From Aphelenchoides besseyi (lineage: Eukaryota; Nematoda; Chromadorea; Rhabditida; Aphelenchoididae): 64,000 bases of DNA. Under the pieces are notes generated by a model. It was not told where the DNA came from and did not search any database. It saw only the letters and a list, made by a program, of their open reading frames with translations. Below, piece by piece: positions 24,201 to 33,805 of the stretch; the stretch's first letter is position 1; each line of letters opens with the position of its first letter. The stretch lies in assembly GCA_024699855.1 (NCBI GenBank), contig JAMPIQ010000005.1:1-64000 (forward strand), read 5' to 3'. Made by a program: the position numbers and the translations under genes.

Positions 24201-24617
24201 TTGGACTACAAATCCATGTTGTAAATCAATTCATACCTTTGCCGGAGTGTCGCCCATCTTCTCAAAAACTTGTTTCATCTGTGAGTAGTGCGGAAGCATG
24301 AACTTCAGCGGTTTCGGAACTGAAGTCATCGAAGTCGTTGATGCACGAATAAGACCGCGCATGCTCTCCAACGATGGCATGTAGAGATTCTCGTCGTTTT
24401 CCTGTAGACGAGCAATCAGTACCTCGAGATCCTCTTTCAACTTCTTGTCTTCATCGCTCTGAAAAACGATCATCAACGTTCGAGCTCGCACTGGACAAAC
24501 CAATTCGACGGGTTTTTCTTCCCGTTCTTTTCGCTTTCCAGTGGTTTGCTCCTCATCTTTGTTCGTCTTTTCGTTGTCATCAACACGGGCGGCCAATTTC
24601 GTTTCTTCGAGAACCAT
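21277..24617 (-). CDS. rpn-1: 26S proteasome regulatory subunit Rpn1 (PSMD2)
   Basis: Rpn1 is the largest scaffold subunit of the 19S base; it binds ubiquitin, UBL shuttle factors and Ubp6. The frame starts '[17 protein letters not shown]', an acidic/basic linker, then '[17 protein letters not shown]' and '[20 protein letters not shown]'. The toroid of PC repeats is clear: '[14 protein letters not shown]', '[18 protein letters not shown]', '[14 protein letters not shown]', '[13 protein letters not shown]', '[18 protein letters not shown]'-type repeats and '[12 protein letters not shown]'. The C-terminus has '[16 protein letters not shown]'. Exons are separated by about 45-nt introns, and the order and length (about 900 residues) fit the family. 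The Lys/Glu-rich stretch between repeats ('[15 protein letters not shown]') matches the usual acidic/basic insertion. Its first two exons were copied to 8643-9104. Confidence 0.96.
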
Positions 24618-25093
24618 TTTGAGACCTGGAATTCAACTAACGTCAACGAAGTTTCGAAGTTTTCAGGAAACATGAAGGTCGCGAATCGAATTCAAGGAAA
24701 AGACGAGCACATTTGTTCTCAAGAGAACTTCAAAAAAAGATCTCCTCGGCCGTCAAACGGAAAGACCGATAAGAGCAACATACGAAACTGGAAAAGTAAA
24801 GAAACAAATGAAGGACTACGGAAATTGTCATCGTGCAATAGATGGCCAAAATTATTTTGCAAGTCTCCGCTTCTGGATTAGAGCTCACAGTTATTCACCG
24901 ATCCCGAATTGTTGTTGCAATCATTTACTCTTACAGTTTCATCATAAAAGCCGTTTAACATATTCGACAAACAGGATGTTGAAGCGGATGTTGCGAGTGT
25001 TTTATTTGGACTGTTTAGCAAACGAACTCAAGAGCATAACACTAAGAATCTGCGTTACAAGCGGCGAAGTTGATATGCAACTTTTCAAGAAGT
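24618..25093. other. Intergenic between rpn-1 start and MIF stop
   Basis: The 475 bp upstream of rpn-1 presumably holds its promoter. A plus-strand frame (24674-24881, basic, low complexity) has no recognisable content. Nothing else is supported. Confidence 0.45.
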
Positions 25094-25547
25094 TCATGGT
25101 TTCTGAATTGCTTTGGATCGTTGCTGTCCGTTGAATCCGACTAATTCGGGATCTGAGTCGTACAAATGGATAATAAATCTGAACAAGCTTTTTATCAAGC
25201 ACCTTCCTATGTTCTTTTGCTCACCGATCAACAGCAATTTTCAGTTCTGTGGAGACGAAGTTGGTCAATTCGACGATCAAATTTTCGGTCATTTGGCCGC
25301 GAATACCTCCAATAGCTCGTAGTTCCACATGAGCAGCGGGCTCATTCGTTCCGCCCATCGTCAGAATTCGATCGGGACTAACGGAAACAAGAACAATCTT
25401 CAAAACGAAATCCAATTTGAAACTTAAACTCCTTTTACCTTTCGCGGTTTGTTGAGCCATTCGGCCAACTTTCCAGTGATCTTTGAGTTGAAATCATCGG
25501 GGATCTCGCCAGCCGAAAGATTAGTTTCGATTCTAAGAAGCGGCATT
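25094..25547 (-). CDS. Macrophage migration inhibitory factor (MIF) family protein
   Basis: MIF-family proteins are trimeric tautomerases/cytokine-like proteins; nematodes carry several, some secreted by a non-classical route. Three exons: 'MPLLRIETNLSAGEIPDDF' with the catalytic N-terminal proline (Pro after Met), then 'LTMGGTNEPAAHVELRAIGG', then 'IIHLYDSDPELVGFNGQQ' with the conserved 'D..P...G.NG' end. The product is about 120 residues, the usual MIF length. Introns are about 40 nt (donor 'AAGGTAAAAG') and about 120 nt. The Met-Pro start at 25547 was chosen although the frame stays open upstream, because the tautomerase needs Pro at position 1 after Met removal. The partner gene at 25708 is in head-to-head orientation. 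Confidence 0.9.
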
Positions 25548-25707
25548 TCAATCGAGTTGTTTGATTTCGTGCGCGAAAAGTAGTCGTGAATGAATGGTGA
25601 ATTCGTTTGGCTGTACACCCACTGGTCCTCGCTCTCCACTCACTTTCTCGATTTCAGGTTGTGCGTACACTTGCTTCCGTTTTTGTCGCCTTCGATCGTT
25701 CATCGAA

Positions 25708-26149
25708 ATGCCAGTGCTCGAGATTCAAACCAGTTTGTCCAAATCGAACATTCCATCGGATTTTTTGGCCAAAGCCGCGATCAAAATTGCGGCGTTGACC
25801 GGAGTCCGTAGGTTGCCCCGAACGGCATAGTCGCAATACGATCGATTGTTTAGTATGCTCAAGTGGTCGTTCTTGCGGATCAGCTTGTTAGTTTCGGAGG
25901 CAATTCCACGGACCCAGCGGCTGCAGTTCGATTCGCTTCGATTGGAAAGTGAGCGGTCCAGAGGTCACGGCTCCGCTCGTTTCGGATCTCACTCACTGAT
26001 TTTATCAGTGCGGAATTCCGAAGGATCGGTTAGTTTTTGAAAAGAGAGGTGTGACCAGACGTTTCAAAAACCCGTTTAGATATTATATAAGCGTTCATGA
26101 TGCCGATCCGAAGATGTTCGCCTATCAAGGTCGTCCGTTCTCCAGTTAG
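25708..26149 (+). pseudogene. Second MIF-family gene, frame-broken
   Basis: A divergent MIF paralogue whose ATG lies 160 bp from that of its neighbour. Exon 1 'MPVLEIQTSLSKSNIPSDF' splices (intron about 25807-25855) to 'YAQVVVLADQLVSFGGNST' and 'DPAAAVRFASIGK'; the last exon is 'YYISVHDADPKMFAYQGRPF', all typical MIF. In the middle exon the frame meets TGA right after 'SIGK' (about 25960). The expected 'VSGPEVTAPLVSDLT' lies one base off, and a CACT tandem duplication (about 25988-25998) shifts it again. A GTGAGC...TATCAG pair could splice this part out as a 60-nt intron, but this would delete a MIF helix. So either a pseudogene or a strongly altered isoform. Confidence 0.75.
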
Positions 26150-26519
26150 AAGGTTTTGCCCACGAAGAAGTTGAAGGTTATTCGAGCTAATTGTTCTGTC
26201 TTTTATGTTATTTATGAGCAAACGAATCGGATCGGAAACTCTTCCCAACTTCTTTCTGACCCATCGGTTTAATGCTCATCGCTTGTTTGTTAAAATTCGT
26301 GGCTTTCGAATAAAATCGATTTTTTCGTCGGCTCCTTCTTTTCGTGGCTTCGTGACTGTCTGTCGCATTTGCAATTCCAAAGATGTGGTTTTGAACGATC
26401 TCGCGTGAATTCGAAACCTGTGGTCAGAAAATCGACTCGGTGATATCTCTGCTCCCCGATGCACATTTTTTGTTTTGTTCGCTTAAAAAACTGAAAATTT
26501 TCGTTGGTCACTTTCCGAC

Positions 26520-28327
26520 ATGAGTTATAAATCCGAATTTTTTATCGACGATTTGCTTCACGAACATGAACATCGGTAAGACGAAAAGGAAGTTGAGTTT
26601 GTGTATTCCACTGTTGTTTAGTTTCTGTTCGTACGATGCAGCGAGTGTTTTCGTCACCACCTTCAACGTCAATGGCCGCTCACCGCCCGAATATTTGGGC
26701 AATTGGTTGCATTTCGATACGGACAACTTTCCCGACTTCGTGGTCATTGGGTAGCTCGAAGATCCTGCTGAGAGGATGACTGATGTTTTCAGGTTGCAAG
26801 AAATGGATCTCGCTCTTGGACAGTACGTGGTCGAGAGTTCGAATAAGCATCATGAGTGGTTGTTCGTGTTGAAACGTGCATTACCCAATTTCTACGTTCA
26901 GGTGATTGTTTTTATGTTGATGATGAGTATCGTTGTTCTTCAGGTGGATTTTGTTCGTTTAATTGGAATATTTCTTGTTTTGTATCGTCGACAAACGAGT
27001 CGATTTGCTATCTCCGAGGTCGTAAACTCGGCCGTTCCAACGGGTTTCCTGAAGTTCGGAAACAAAGGAGGAGTTGGAATCAGCCTTCAAATCAACGATA
27101 CACTTGTATGCTTCATAAACTCTCACTTGGCTGCCGGTAACGGAGAGTTAGCTCGTCGAAACCAGGTATCAATTAACAAGAAATGAAGATAGAAAGTTGT
27201 TTCAGGATTTTCGTGATATCTCTCAAATGCAATTTCAAGGCAAAGGGATCTACGATCACGATGTGGTGATTTGGTTGGGTGATCTAAACTATCGTCTGAA
27301 TGCTCCGTTGATGCTTGATGAAATTGTTGCCAAATGTAATCGTAACGAGCATCGAGCATTATTTCAAATGGATCAAGTAAGAAAACGAATTTGGTCTTGC
27401 TTCTTATCTTTCGACCTTTAGCTTCGAGAACAACAAAGAGAGAAGACGGCATTCAACGGATTCCACGAGCTTGAACCATCATTCAAACCGACTTACAAAT
27501 ACGATTGTGGCACAAACAACTGGGATTCAAGGTAAATTCAATAATTCGTTGGTGTTGTTTGACGATGATTTTAGTGAGAAACGTCGGGTACCCGCGTGGT
27601 GTGATCGCATTTTGTATTGGACTCGTGATAAGAACGTTCGAGTTAAACAGTGCACGTATAACAGCTGTCCAGATGTGGTATTCAGTGATCATAAGCCGGT
27701 GGTTTCACTCTTCTCATTGAACGTCAAGAAAATTGACAAACAAAAACGTGCGATTGTTCAAGACGAAATATTGAAGGAAACGGATAAACGGGCGAACAAT
27801 CTTCTTCCACAAATCTCACTTTCCAAAACCGAGGTATCACGTTAGCCATCAACATTGAATGACCTTTAAACTTTAGTTTGATATGGGTACGGTTTCATTT
27901 GACAAAGCGGCGGTTGCCGTCTTAACGATTCGAAATACGGGCGCCAGCGCAACTCGTTTTCATTTTGCAAGCAAACATCAACAAGCAGCTAATTTGATGA
28001 TCGGGGAGAGCTGGCTAACCATGACGCCGAACAGCTCGTTTCTGGATGTCGATGCTGAAGTACCTGTCACGCTGCAAGTTTGCGTAAACAAACCGGAGGC
28101 AGCGGATATTACCGCAGAAGTTCCTCTTGGTTGTATTCTTGTAATACGTTTGGATAAGGGTCGTGACTATTTCGTGGTCGTTTCGGCCAAATACTCAAAC
28201 ACAACTCCACCAACTACATCGAATGGTGATGACGAAGAGTGGCTCATAAATTTTGTAAGTTTCTATAAATTCAATGATCTCAGCTCAAGTTGTTTTGCTT
28301 CAGGATGAAACACCGCGTCTTAAATAG
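26520..28327 (+). CDS. ocrl-1: Inositol polyphosphate 5-phosphatase of the OCRL/INPP5B type, without RhoGAP domain
   Basis: These enzymes remove the 5-phosphate of PI(4,5)P2 on endosomes, Golgi and cilia. The spliced protein starts 'MSYKSEFFIDDLLHEHEHR'. Catalytic motifs are in order: 'FVTTFNVNGRSPP', 'DFVVIGLQEMDL', 'FGNKGGVGISL', 'FINSHLAAGNGELARRN', 'WLGDLNYRLN', 'PAWCDRILYW' and 'SDHKPVVSLF' (Mg/phosphate-binding WXGDXN and PXWCDRXL). An ASH (ASPM-SPD2-Hydin) domain follows: 'FDMGTVSFDKAAVAVLTI'. The frame ends '..EWLINFDETPRLK', so the C-terminal RhoGAP-like domain of OCRL is missing. The N-terminal PH domain is also absent. The start was chosen because the first intron (26576-26621) keeps frame only from this ATG. 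Confidence 0.93.
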
Positions 28328-28501
28328 TTACGACTTTAAATCTTTGACTTGATTTTTTCGAGTTTCAACCCTTTGAGCCATAATGTTTTACTGTTTCTAT
28401 TAAATTATTTTTATTGTTCTGACTTTTCATGTGACTGGTGGTCTTTGTCCACTTGGAAACTATCGTTTTTGGTTGTGGAACGATTTCAGTTTTGTTGTAG
28501 A

Positions 28502-29506
28502 ATGTTCAGTTTACTCGAAGGAGCACAGAAGAAGTTCAACACCTTGCTGGAGAGTGTGACACCGGAATCGGAAACCAATCTAATGGATAACAACGTTGAA
28601 GCTCAGTCGGCATCCGAAGTTTCGATCAACACCGCAGCAATTGCTGGTGAGTTCTTAGCAGTTGATTGTTGAAGTACGAACCTTTTCAGACAAAATGCGC
28701 TCTTACGCGAAACTTGCGACTTCTGCCGGATTGTCGTTTTCGTCCGTAGCACAAGAAAAAGCGAACAAACTGTCCGAGCTAATGACTCAGAATGCAAGTT
28801 CTGTTTTGGGAAATAACAACACCTTCATGTTTAAGGTTGTGGTCTTTGGAGAGATGTCGAAAGAACAGAAGCAATTCAAAGAGTCGTTGAAGTCGAAAAC
28901 TGAAGATCAAATCCCGTTGCCGTGGGAGGGATTACCAAACGAAGAGGAAGCAAAGGAACGATTCTTGAGTTTGTCTAGGGATCCGCAAAACGTTCTTGAA
29001 GGTGCTCCGTTGACTCCGTCAGAAATCGAGAGCGACATGGGTGCTCTGGCACAACGAATGTTGGAAGTGGATGAGAATCTGAGTAAATTGCGATTTCAAT
29101 TGGTTCCGAAAAAGTTGGTTTCTGACGTCGAACACAACTATTCAGCGGTTTTAGATTAAGCGAAGAACTTTTTTGGCACAACTATATGTATCGAGTGAAT
29201 TTGTTGAAAAAGTTGTTGAGCAATGAGCCTGAAATAGTCAAAGAAGAATCTGAAGTCGAGCAGCCAAGTCCATCCGTTACAGCAATTGAGAAAGTGAGCG
29301 AAGAGACGAAGATTGAGACGCCAAAAGAATCGGAATCAAACGACCAACAAACTGTCAAATCAACACCGTCGGAAGAGGACTGGGAAAAGGAGCTTCTGAG
29401 TGATCTGAACGACTACGAACTCGTCGAGAAAGCCACCGGTCGTAACGAAGAGCAATGGGATCAAGAACTGGACGAGCTACTGGAATCGTGCAAAGAAGAA
29501 GACTGA
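28502..29506 (+). CDS. BSD-domain-containing protein (BSDC1/SYAP1-like)
   Basis: BSD domains are short helical folds found in TFIIH p62, synapse-associated proteins and BSDC1. The protein starts '[18 protein letters not shown]'. It has an amphipathic region ('[20 protein letters not shown]'), then '[20 protein letters not shown]' and the BSD core ending '[19 protein letters not shown]' (29155-29220) with the paired F-W signature. The tail is acidic and low complexity, with '[19 protein letters not shown]', as in BSDC1. Length is about 300 residues. The '[17 protein letters not shown]' segment near 28800 may be an unspliced intron, but it stays in frame. There is no signal peptide. Function in animals is poorly known; a role in TORC2 signalling is described for SYAP1. 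Confidence 0.85.
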
Positions 29507-29734
29507 CTTTTGACATTCTATCACTTTATACTCTCTATTCGTAAACATCCGCGTTTTTGAACAATTGTAACTTGGTATTCGTATTCATAATCCTGAGTCA
29601 TTCCCCGTTTCTAGCAATACGGTTTCGTTTTGGTGTAAATAAACTCCTTGGTGAAGCAACACTCGTATTTATCTTTCAACAAATCATAGACAACAATGTA
29701 GAATTCTGTTGAAATTTGAGGGCAATGCAAGAGT

Positions 29735-30013
29735 TTAGAAGCACATGTTTTTTGCCAAGGGTTTCAAGTTTTGAGCTTTTTTGGTGATTTGAACGACCGT
29801 CGTGACTAGAGCTTGTGCCGCTGAGACAGATGGAGATTGAGATTTTCGAATTGAATTGGCCACATTTTCACATTCACTAATCAAATTATCTAAGCGTTCG
29901 GCAGCATGTTTGAATTCGGCTCGTAAAATTGGTTGACTGAGTCTACGGGCCGACAACGTCGACGATCTTCGGACCAAAGTCGTAGCCGCTATTGCGACGG
30001 TCACTCCGGCCAT
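29735..30013 (-). CDS. Small hypothetical protein with N-terminal hydrophobic segment
   Basis: A single-exon frame of 92 codons. It starts 'MAGVTVAIAATTLVRRSS', a short hydrophobic stretch followed by arginines, which would suit a mitochondrial or membrane-anchored protein. It continues with a helical part ('FKHAAERLDNLISECENV') and ends 'KPLAKNMCF'. I recognise no family. Its start codon overlaps the start of a plus-strand ORF at 30012. An AATAAA at 29638 on the plus strand belongs to the BSD gene, so the two genes converge. Confidence 0.5.
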   Translation of the reverse strand: MAGVTVAIAATTLVRRSSTLSARRLSQPILRAEFKHAAERLDNLISECENVANSIRKSQSPSVSAAQALVTTVVQITKKAQNLKPLAKNMCF

Positions 30014-30386
30014 GTGCCAAAACACAATCTTTTGTTATGAGAAGCGGCTGATTAAGTGCGTGGGGAAACGAGGCGGGCACTTTGGGACACACCGTACTCG
30101 CACGTTTCTCAACCCACCCAATCGATACCGTAATCTTGTTAGTGCAAAACTCCCTCGTGCCAGACGCATTGCTCAACAACGCCGAGGAATTGTAAGCGTA
30201 ATGAATAAGGTGATTTAGATTAAGAGTTGATAGAATAATCGCAAATTTTAGGTAAATGAAACAACAATGGAGGGCGATAATGAAGGAAGTGTCGCGTCGG
30301 AACGCGATGAAAACAACCAATTATGTCGTGAAATTTCTCGTTGTTTACTTTGTTATTCAATAAATAAACTGTACTTTAGTTCGTGA
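30012..30386 (+). CDS. Possible small two-exon ORF
   Basis: Exon 1 reads 'MCQNTIFCYEKRL' and then a basic region 'NRYRNLVSAKLPRARRIAQQ'. A GTAAGC donor (30190) and a TTTTAG acceptor (30251) keep frame into 'VNETTMEGDNEGS' and 'CREISRCLLCYSINK'. The last 70 bp lie inside a block duplicated at 51723 that is non-coding there, so the C-terminus is doubtful. No homology recognised. Confidence 0.3.
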
Positions 30387-30895
30387 CAAAGTTGGAAAGA
30401 TGAGAATGGTTATAAAAAGAGGGAACACAATCATTTGTCCTCAGTATTAAGACTAAATGACGATGCAGTGGGCTCGGAGTTGATTTGCGAGACAATCGGC
30501 TTTGACTCTTCGGCTATGTAAGGGGACATCTCTTCATTACGTGCGAACAACAGGCGAGCCAATCCGATTTCGATCATCGAGTTGTTGTGCAGTTCACCAC
30601 GATCGTTCTTGCGAATCGGACGACGATCCACGTACACGGACGCCTCACCCAAGTTGTAGATAAACGAACGACCGGAAGGCTCGATCTTCATTAGAGCTTG
30701 TCGTCTACTGATCGATGAAGTAGGGTCCTAGAAAGTTGATTAATTTGTTCTTTAATAAATAAAAGCAGTTGTAATAAATTGAATAAAAAACATTTTGTAA
30801 AACACAAAAATTGAGTATTTTTTGAAACGCACATATTGAAGGTGCAAAATTTGCATTACCTCAAATGCCAAATCAACATCTACATGATGTTTCTG
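30317..30895. repeat. Duplicated block carrying the MCRS1 3' end and FHA exon
   Basis: Homologous in the same orientation to 51723-52330. The 3' flank ('CAACCAATTATGTCGTG' onward), the terminal coding exon and the end of the preceding exon are shared. The intron between them has diverged and sequence upstream of about 30895 is unrelated. The exon protein differs at roughly ten of 86 positions but remains open. The MCRS1 gene at 51834-53682 is the evident source. Confidence 0.9.
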
Positions 30896-33805
30896 TGCTT
30901 CCAGTGCTTGTCTCGTATCTGCGTTGTGTGACTTTCGATCAATAGTTGTATGCCGATTGTTCTAGATAGAAAAAGAGTGAGAACAAGAGTTTTTCGATTT
31001 ACGTTTTGTGTCCATGGATGCTCGGCCATATCACTAACTACGGAAGCCAAGTCGTCTTCTTCAATAACAATTTGTGAAGCTACCGACTCTGAATCGTCAT
31101 TGTCTCCGCGATTCAACGTGCTTTCCGAATGCCGACTCGATTCGTCTTCTCGAGGACTTGAATTTGAACTTGTCGTCGAACCGCCGTCCATTATATCTGA
31201 ACGAGCATCACGACCGTACGTAAGTGGTGTAGCGAAATGAACAGTCGGTGTCTTCGGCGGTTGAGTGCGATTTTGTGTGGAGGTTTGATGTTCAGAACGG
31301 TAGTTTTCACGAGAATGAAACGGCGGTGGTGGAGCGGAAGAAATACCGTGAGGTAGAAGAACGGTACGATCTCGACGTGTCAAGAAGCCATAAATCCACT
31401 GCGCAAATCGAGAAGTGTCTGCCGGTAAGTGTCGTAGAATTGCGACTATTTGATCAAGAGGATCATTGGGAAGATGAGTACGTACTGGTCGAGAAAGACT
31501 TGAAATCGACCAATTCGATTGATCCAACGCTCGACGCAATCGACTTAACAGCGAATGAGCGGATCTTAACGGATCGGTAAGACGTTGTAGCTCTGAATAA
31601 ATCGTTTATTTTTTGATTCAAAATTTTTGTTTACCATTGAATTCGGGATCATTCCGTTGAAATGACAAACGAGCAGCCGAGTTGATCAACTCACTTATCG
31701 CATGTTCCACGTCAATAAGCGTTTCATGAATAGTCGGCAGTGATCGTCGAAGTTGGTCGGCATCTCGCCATTGAGGTAATGAAGCAAAGTTTTCAACGCG
31801 AAGAGCACCGATCTCAATTCGTTTCACACATTCGGTTAAATGAGAGCGATAAGCTCGAGAACGTGATTCTTTGTTCTCAGGTTGTGGATCGGAAGCTCGT
31901 TGTGATCTGAAAAAAGAGGGTATGTGGAAGCTTTTAGGTTTTACCGTGGCGGTAGTTCGTGTCGATTTTGTGAAGTTTGATTAGCAAGCGACGAGTTTCG
32001 AGCGCCCATCTTCTCAGCAGATGGTAGAAGCGGTGTGGTATAACGCAAACGAACCGGAGCAGTTGGAGTTACGGTGTCAGACGATTGGGCGGAAGCATGT
32101 CGTGGTGTTGGGTTATCGTCGCGTAGAGTGTTTATTGAGGATGTCGATCGAAATTGGCCGTTGGTAGTAGTCGGCGGTTTAAAACATTCGTTTGGATCTG
32201 AAAGCTTAAACGTGTAATTGAGGACGTTTTTATGCGAACAAGCGCTGTTTAGCAGGCGACCGGTTTGCTTGTTGCAATGGATCTTGCTCGCCACTTTCAA
32301 TTGCGCGCGATGTAACGAAGGAATTTGATGTGATTTGAGAAATCGAACGCGCCTGAGGGCTCGAATGTTAAAAGACAAATTACCGAATGACTCCAAACTT
32401 CGAATTGCCGCTTCTACCGGATCCACAATCTCTTCATCGCCTTTGTTTTTGGAATTCGAAAGTGCTGTGTTCTGCACTAGCGATGGAGTACTCGATGTTC
32501 GACTTGGCCAGAAGATTGATCGGACCGATTTCGTTGGCGTTTGTAACGACTCTCGTGATGCTGTGGGAGTATAAGCCAAACGTTCATCGTTTCGATCTTT
32601 TTCACCACGAAAACACGAAGGAGTTATGAAGTTGGCTTTACGACGTAAACTTGCAAGACTCGGCGACTTTGATCGATTCATTAAATTTACGCCACGAGAG
32701 GGTGGACGAGAAGAGTCGCTGACTGCTTCATCGAGAATCAATGCAGGTTCCGATTCTCGACGGCCAATTTCTGTTGATGAGGGTTGAGGTAAAGAAGCGG
32801 TGGAGTTCGATGTCACCGTTCGACGCAAACCAATTGGCGCTGAAGGGGGTAGATCGTAAGGTCGTGACATAGAAGGCGATGGAGATCGTCGAGTTTCATG
32901 TCGTGATTCAAATTTTCGTGAAGTTGGCGGTGATGTTGAGATTGTTCGTCGATTAAGTTCGAACGAAGAAGGTTGTCGAGATGATGGGAACTCACTGAAA
33001 ATAAACAGTTCACAGGTGTTGAAAAATCGAATTGCTTTCTTAAAGCAAATTACCGAGTTAGAAGCGGTGATGGCGTACGACGTTGCAACGTTTCGAATGA
33101 CAAACTTTCCGTTGGATCTTTTGTTTTCGGCTGTTCAATCCACGAGTTTTCGGTTTCTTTTTCTTGATTAGTAACCACACGAATCGGAACACTTCGCACA
33201 TTCGTCGGTGTCTCGGAACGATCGAACGAAGAACGAAAATCGCGCGACGAAGATGGTCGTGATGTGGGAAAGAAGTTGTCGAAGCCGCCGAGTCCCGAGC
33301 TTCCGTTCGTGAACAAAAGCTCCGGGATTCGTTGTCTCATGAACGGCGAAAAGAAGCCGTCGTCCAACATGAAAGCCTGAACCACGGCGGGCGGAAGACG
33401 ATCGATCTGAAACGAAAAAAGTGAAACCGAAAACGATGAGGCACATTTTTGCGGAAAGATGAATTTAGTCGGGAGGGTTTTTACGTTCGAATTCAACGCT
33501 GACGCAACACTTGAAACAAAAAGAAACGTTGATAAACTGCTGGACCACAAGGCCAAACCTTCCAAGCGATCGGAGGGATCTTAAATGTGCGTCGAAATTG
33601 CGGTTTGTAATCGGAGATTGTCCGCAGTTTTCGGCCTCTCGCACGAGAATCCACCTTCTCGATTATTGGGCTTGTAAGAACACACGAGGTGGTCAAGTAC
33701 GAGCGACAATATCACGCTCCACCGCCTCCGTAACACATGCGCGACGATAAGACGATTTCATCGAGAATCCCAAAAAAACACACTCACCGAAGGATCGTCA
33801 CTCAT
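30431..33805 (-). CDS. Ser/Pro-rich scaffold-like protein fused to an MCRS1-derived partial FHA domain
   Basis: The start exon is 'MSDDPS' (33805), spliced over a 372-nt intron to 'IDRLPPAVVQAFMLDDGFF'. Long disordered Ser/Thr/Arg-rich exons follow ('RSKSPSLASLRRKANF'). Next is a helical segment, 'TIHETLIDVEHAISELIN', then 'LDQSNWSISSLSRPV' and 'LDQIVAILRHLPAD'. That segment has the flavour of the four-helix bundle of Cas-family scaffolds; this is a guess. The 3' end splices in frame ('AEHPWTQN' to 'NNRHTTIDRKSHN' to 'HHVDVDLAFE' to 'DPTSSISRRQALMKIEPSG') into the duplicated MCRS1 exon. The FHA part lacks its first strands, including the 'LIGRAT' edge seen in MCRS1. Function unknown. The splice junctions are canonical and the frame is preserved throughout. 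Confidence 0.72.
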
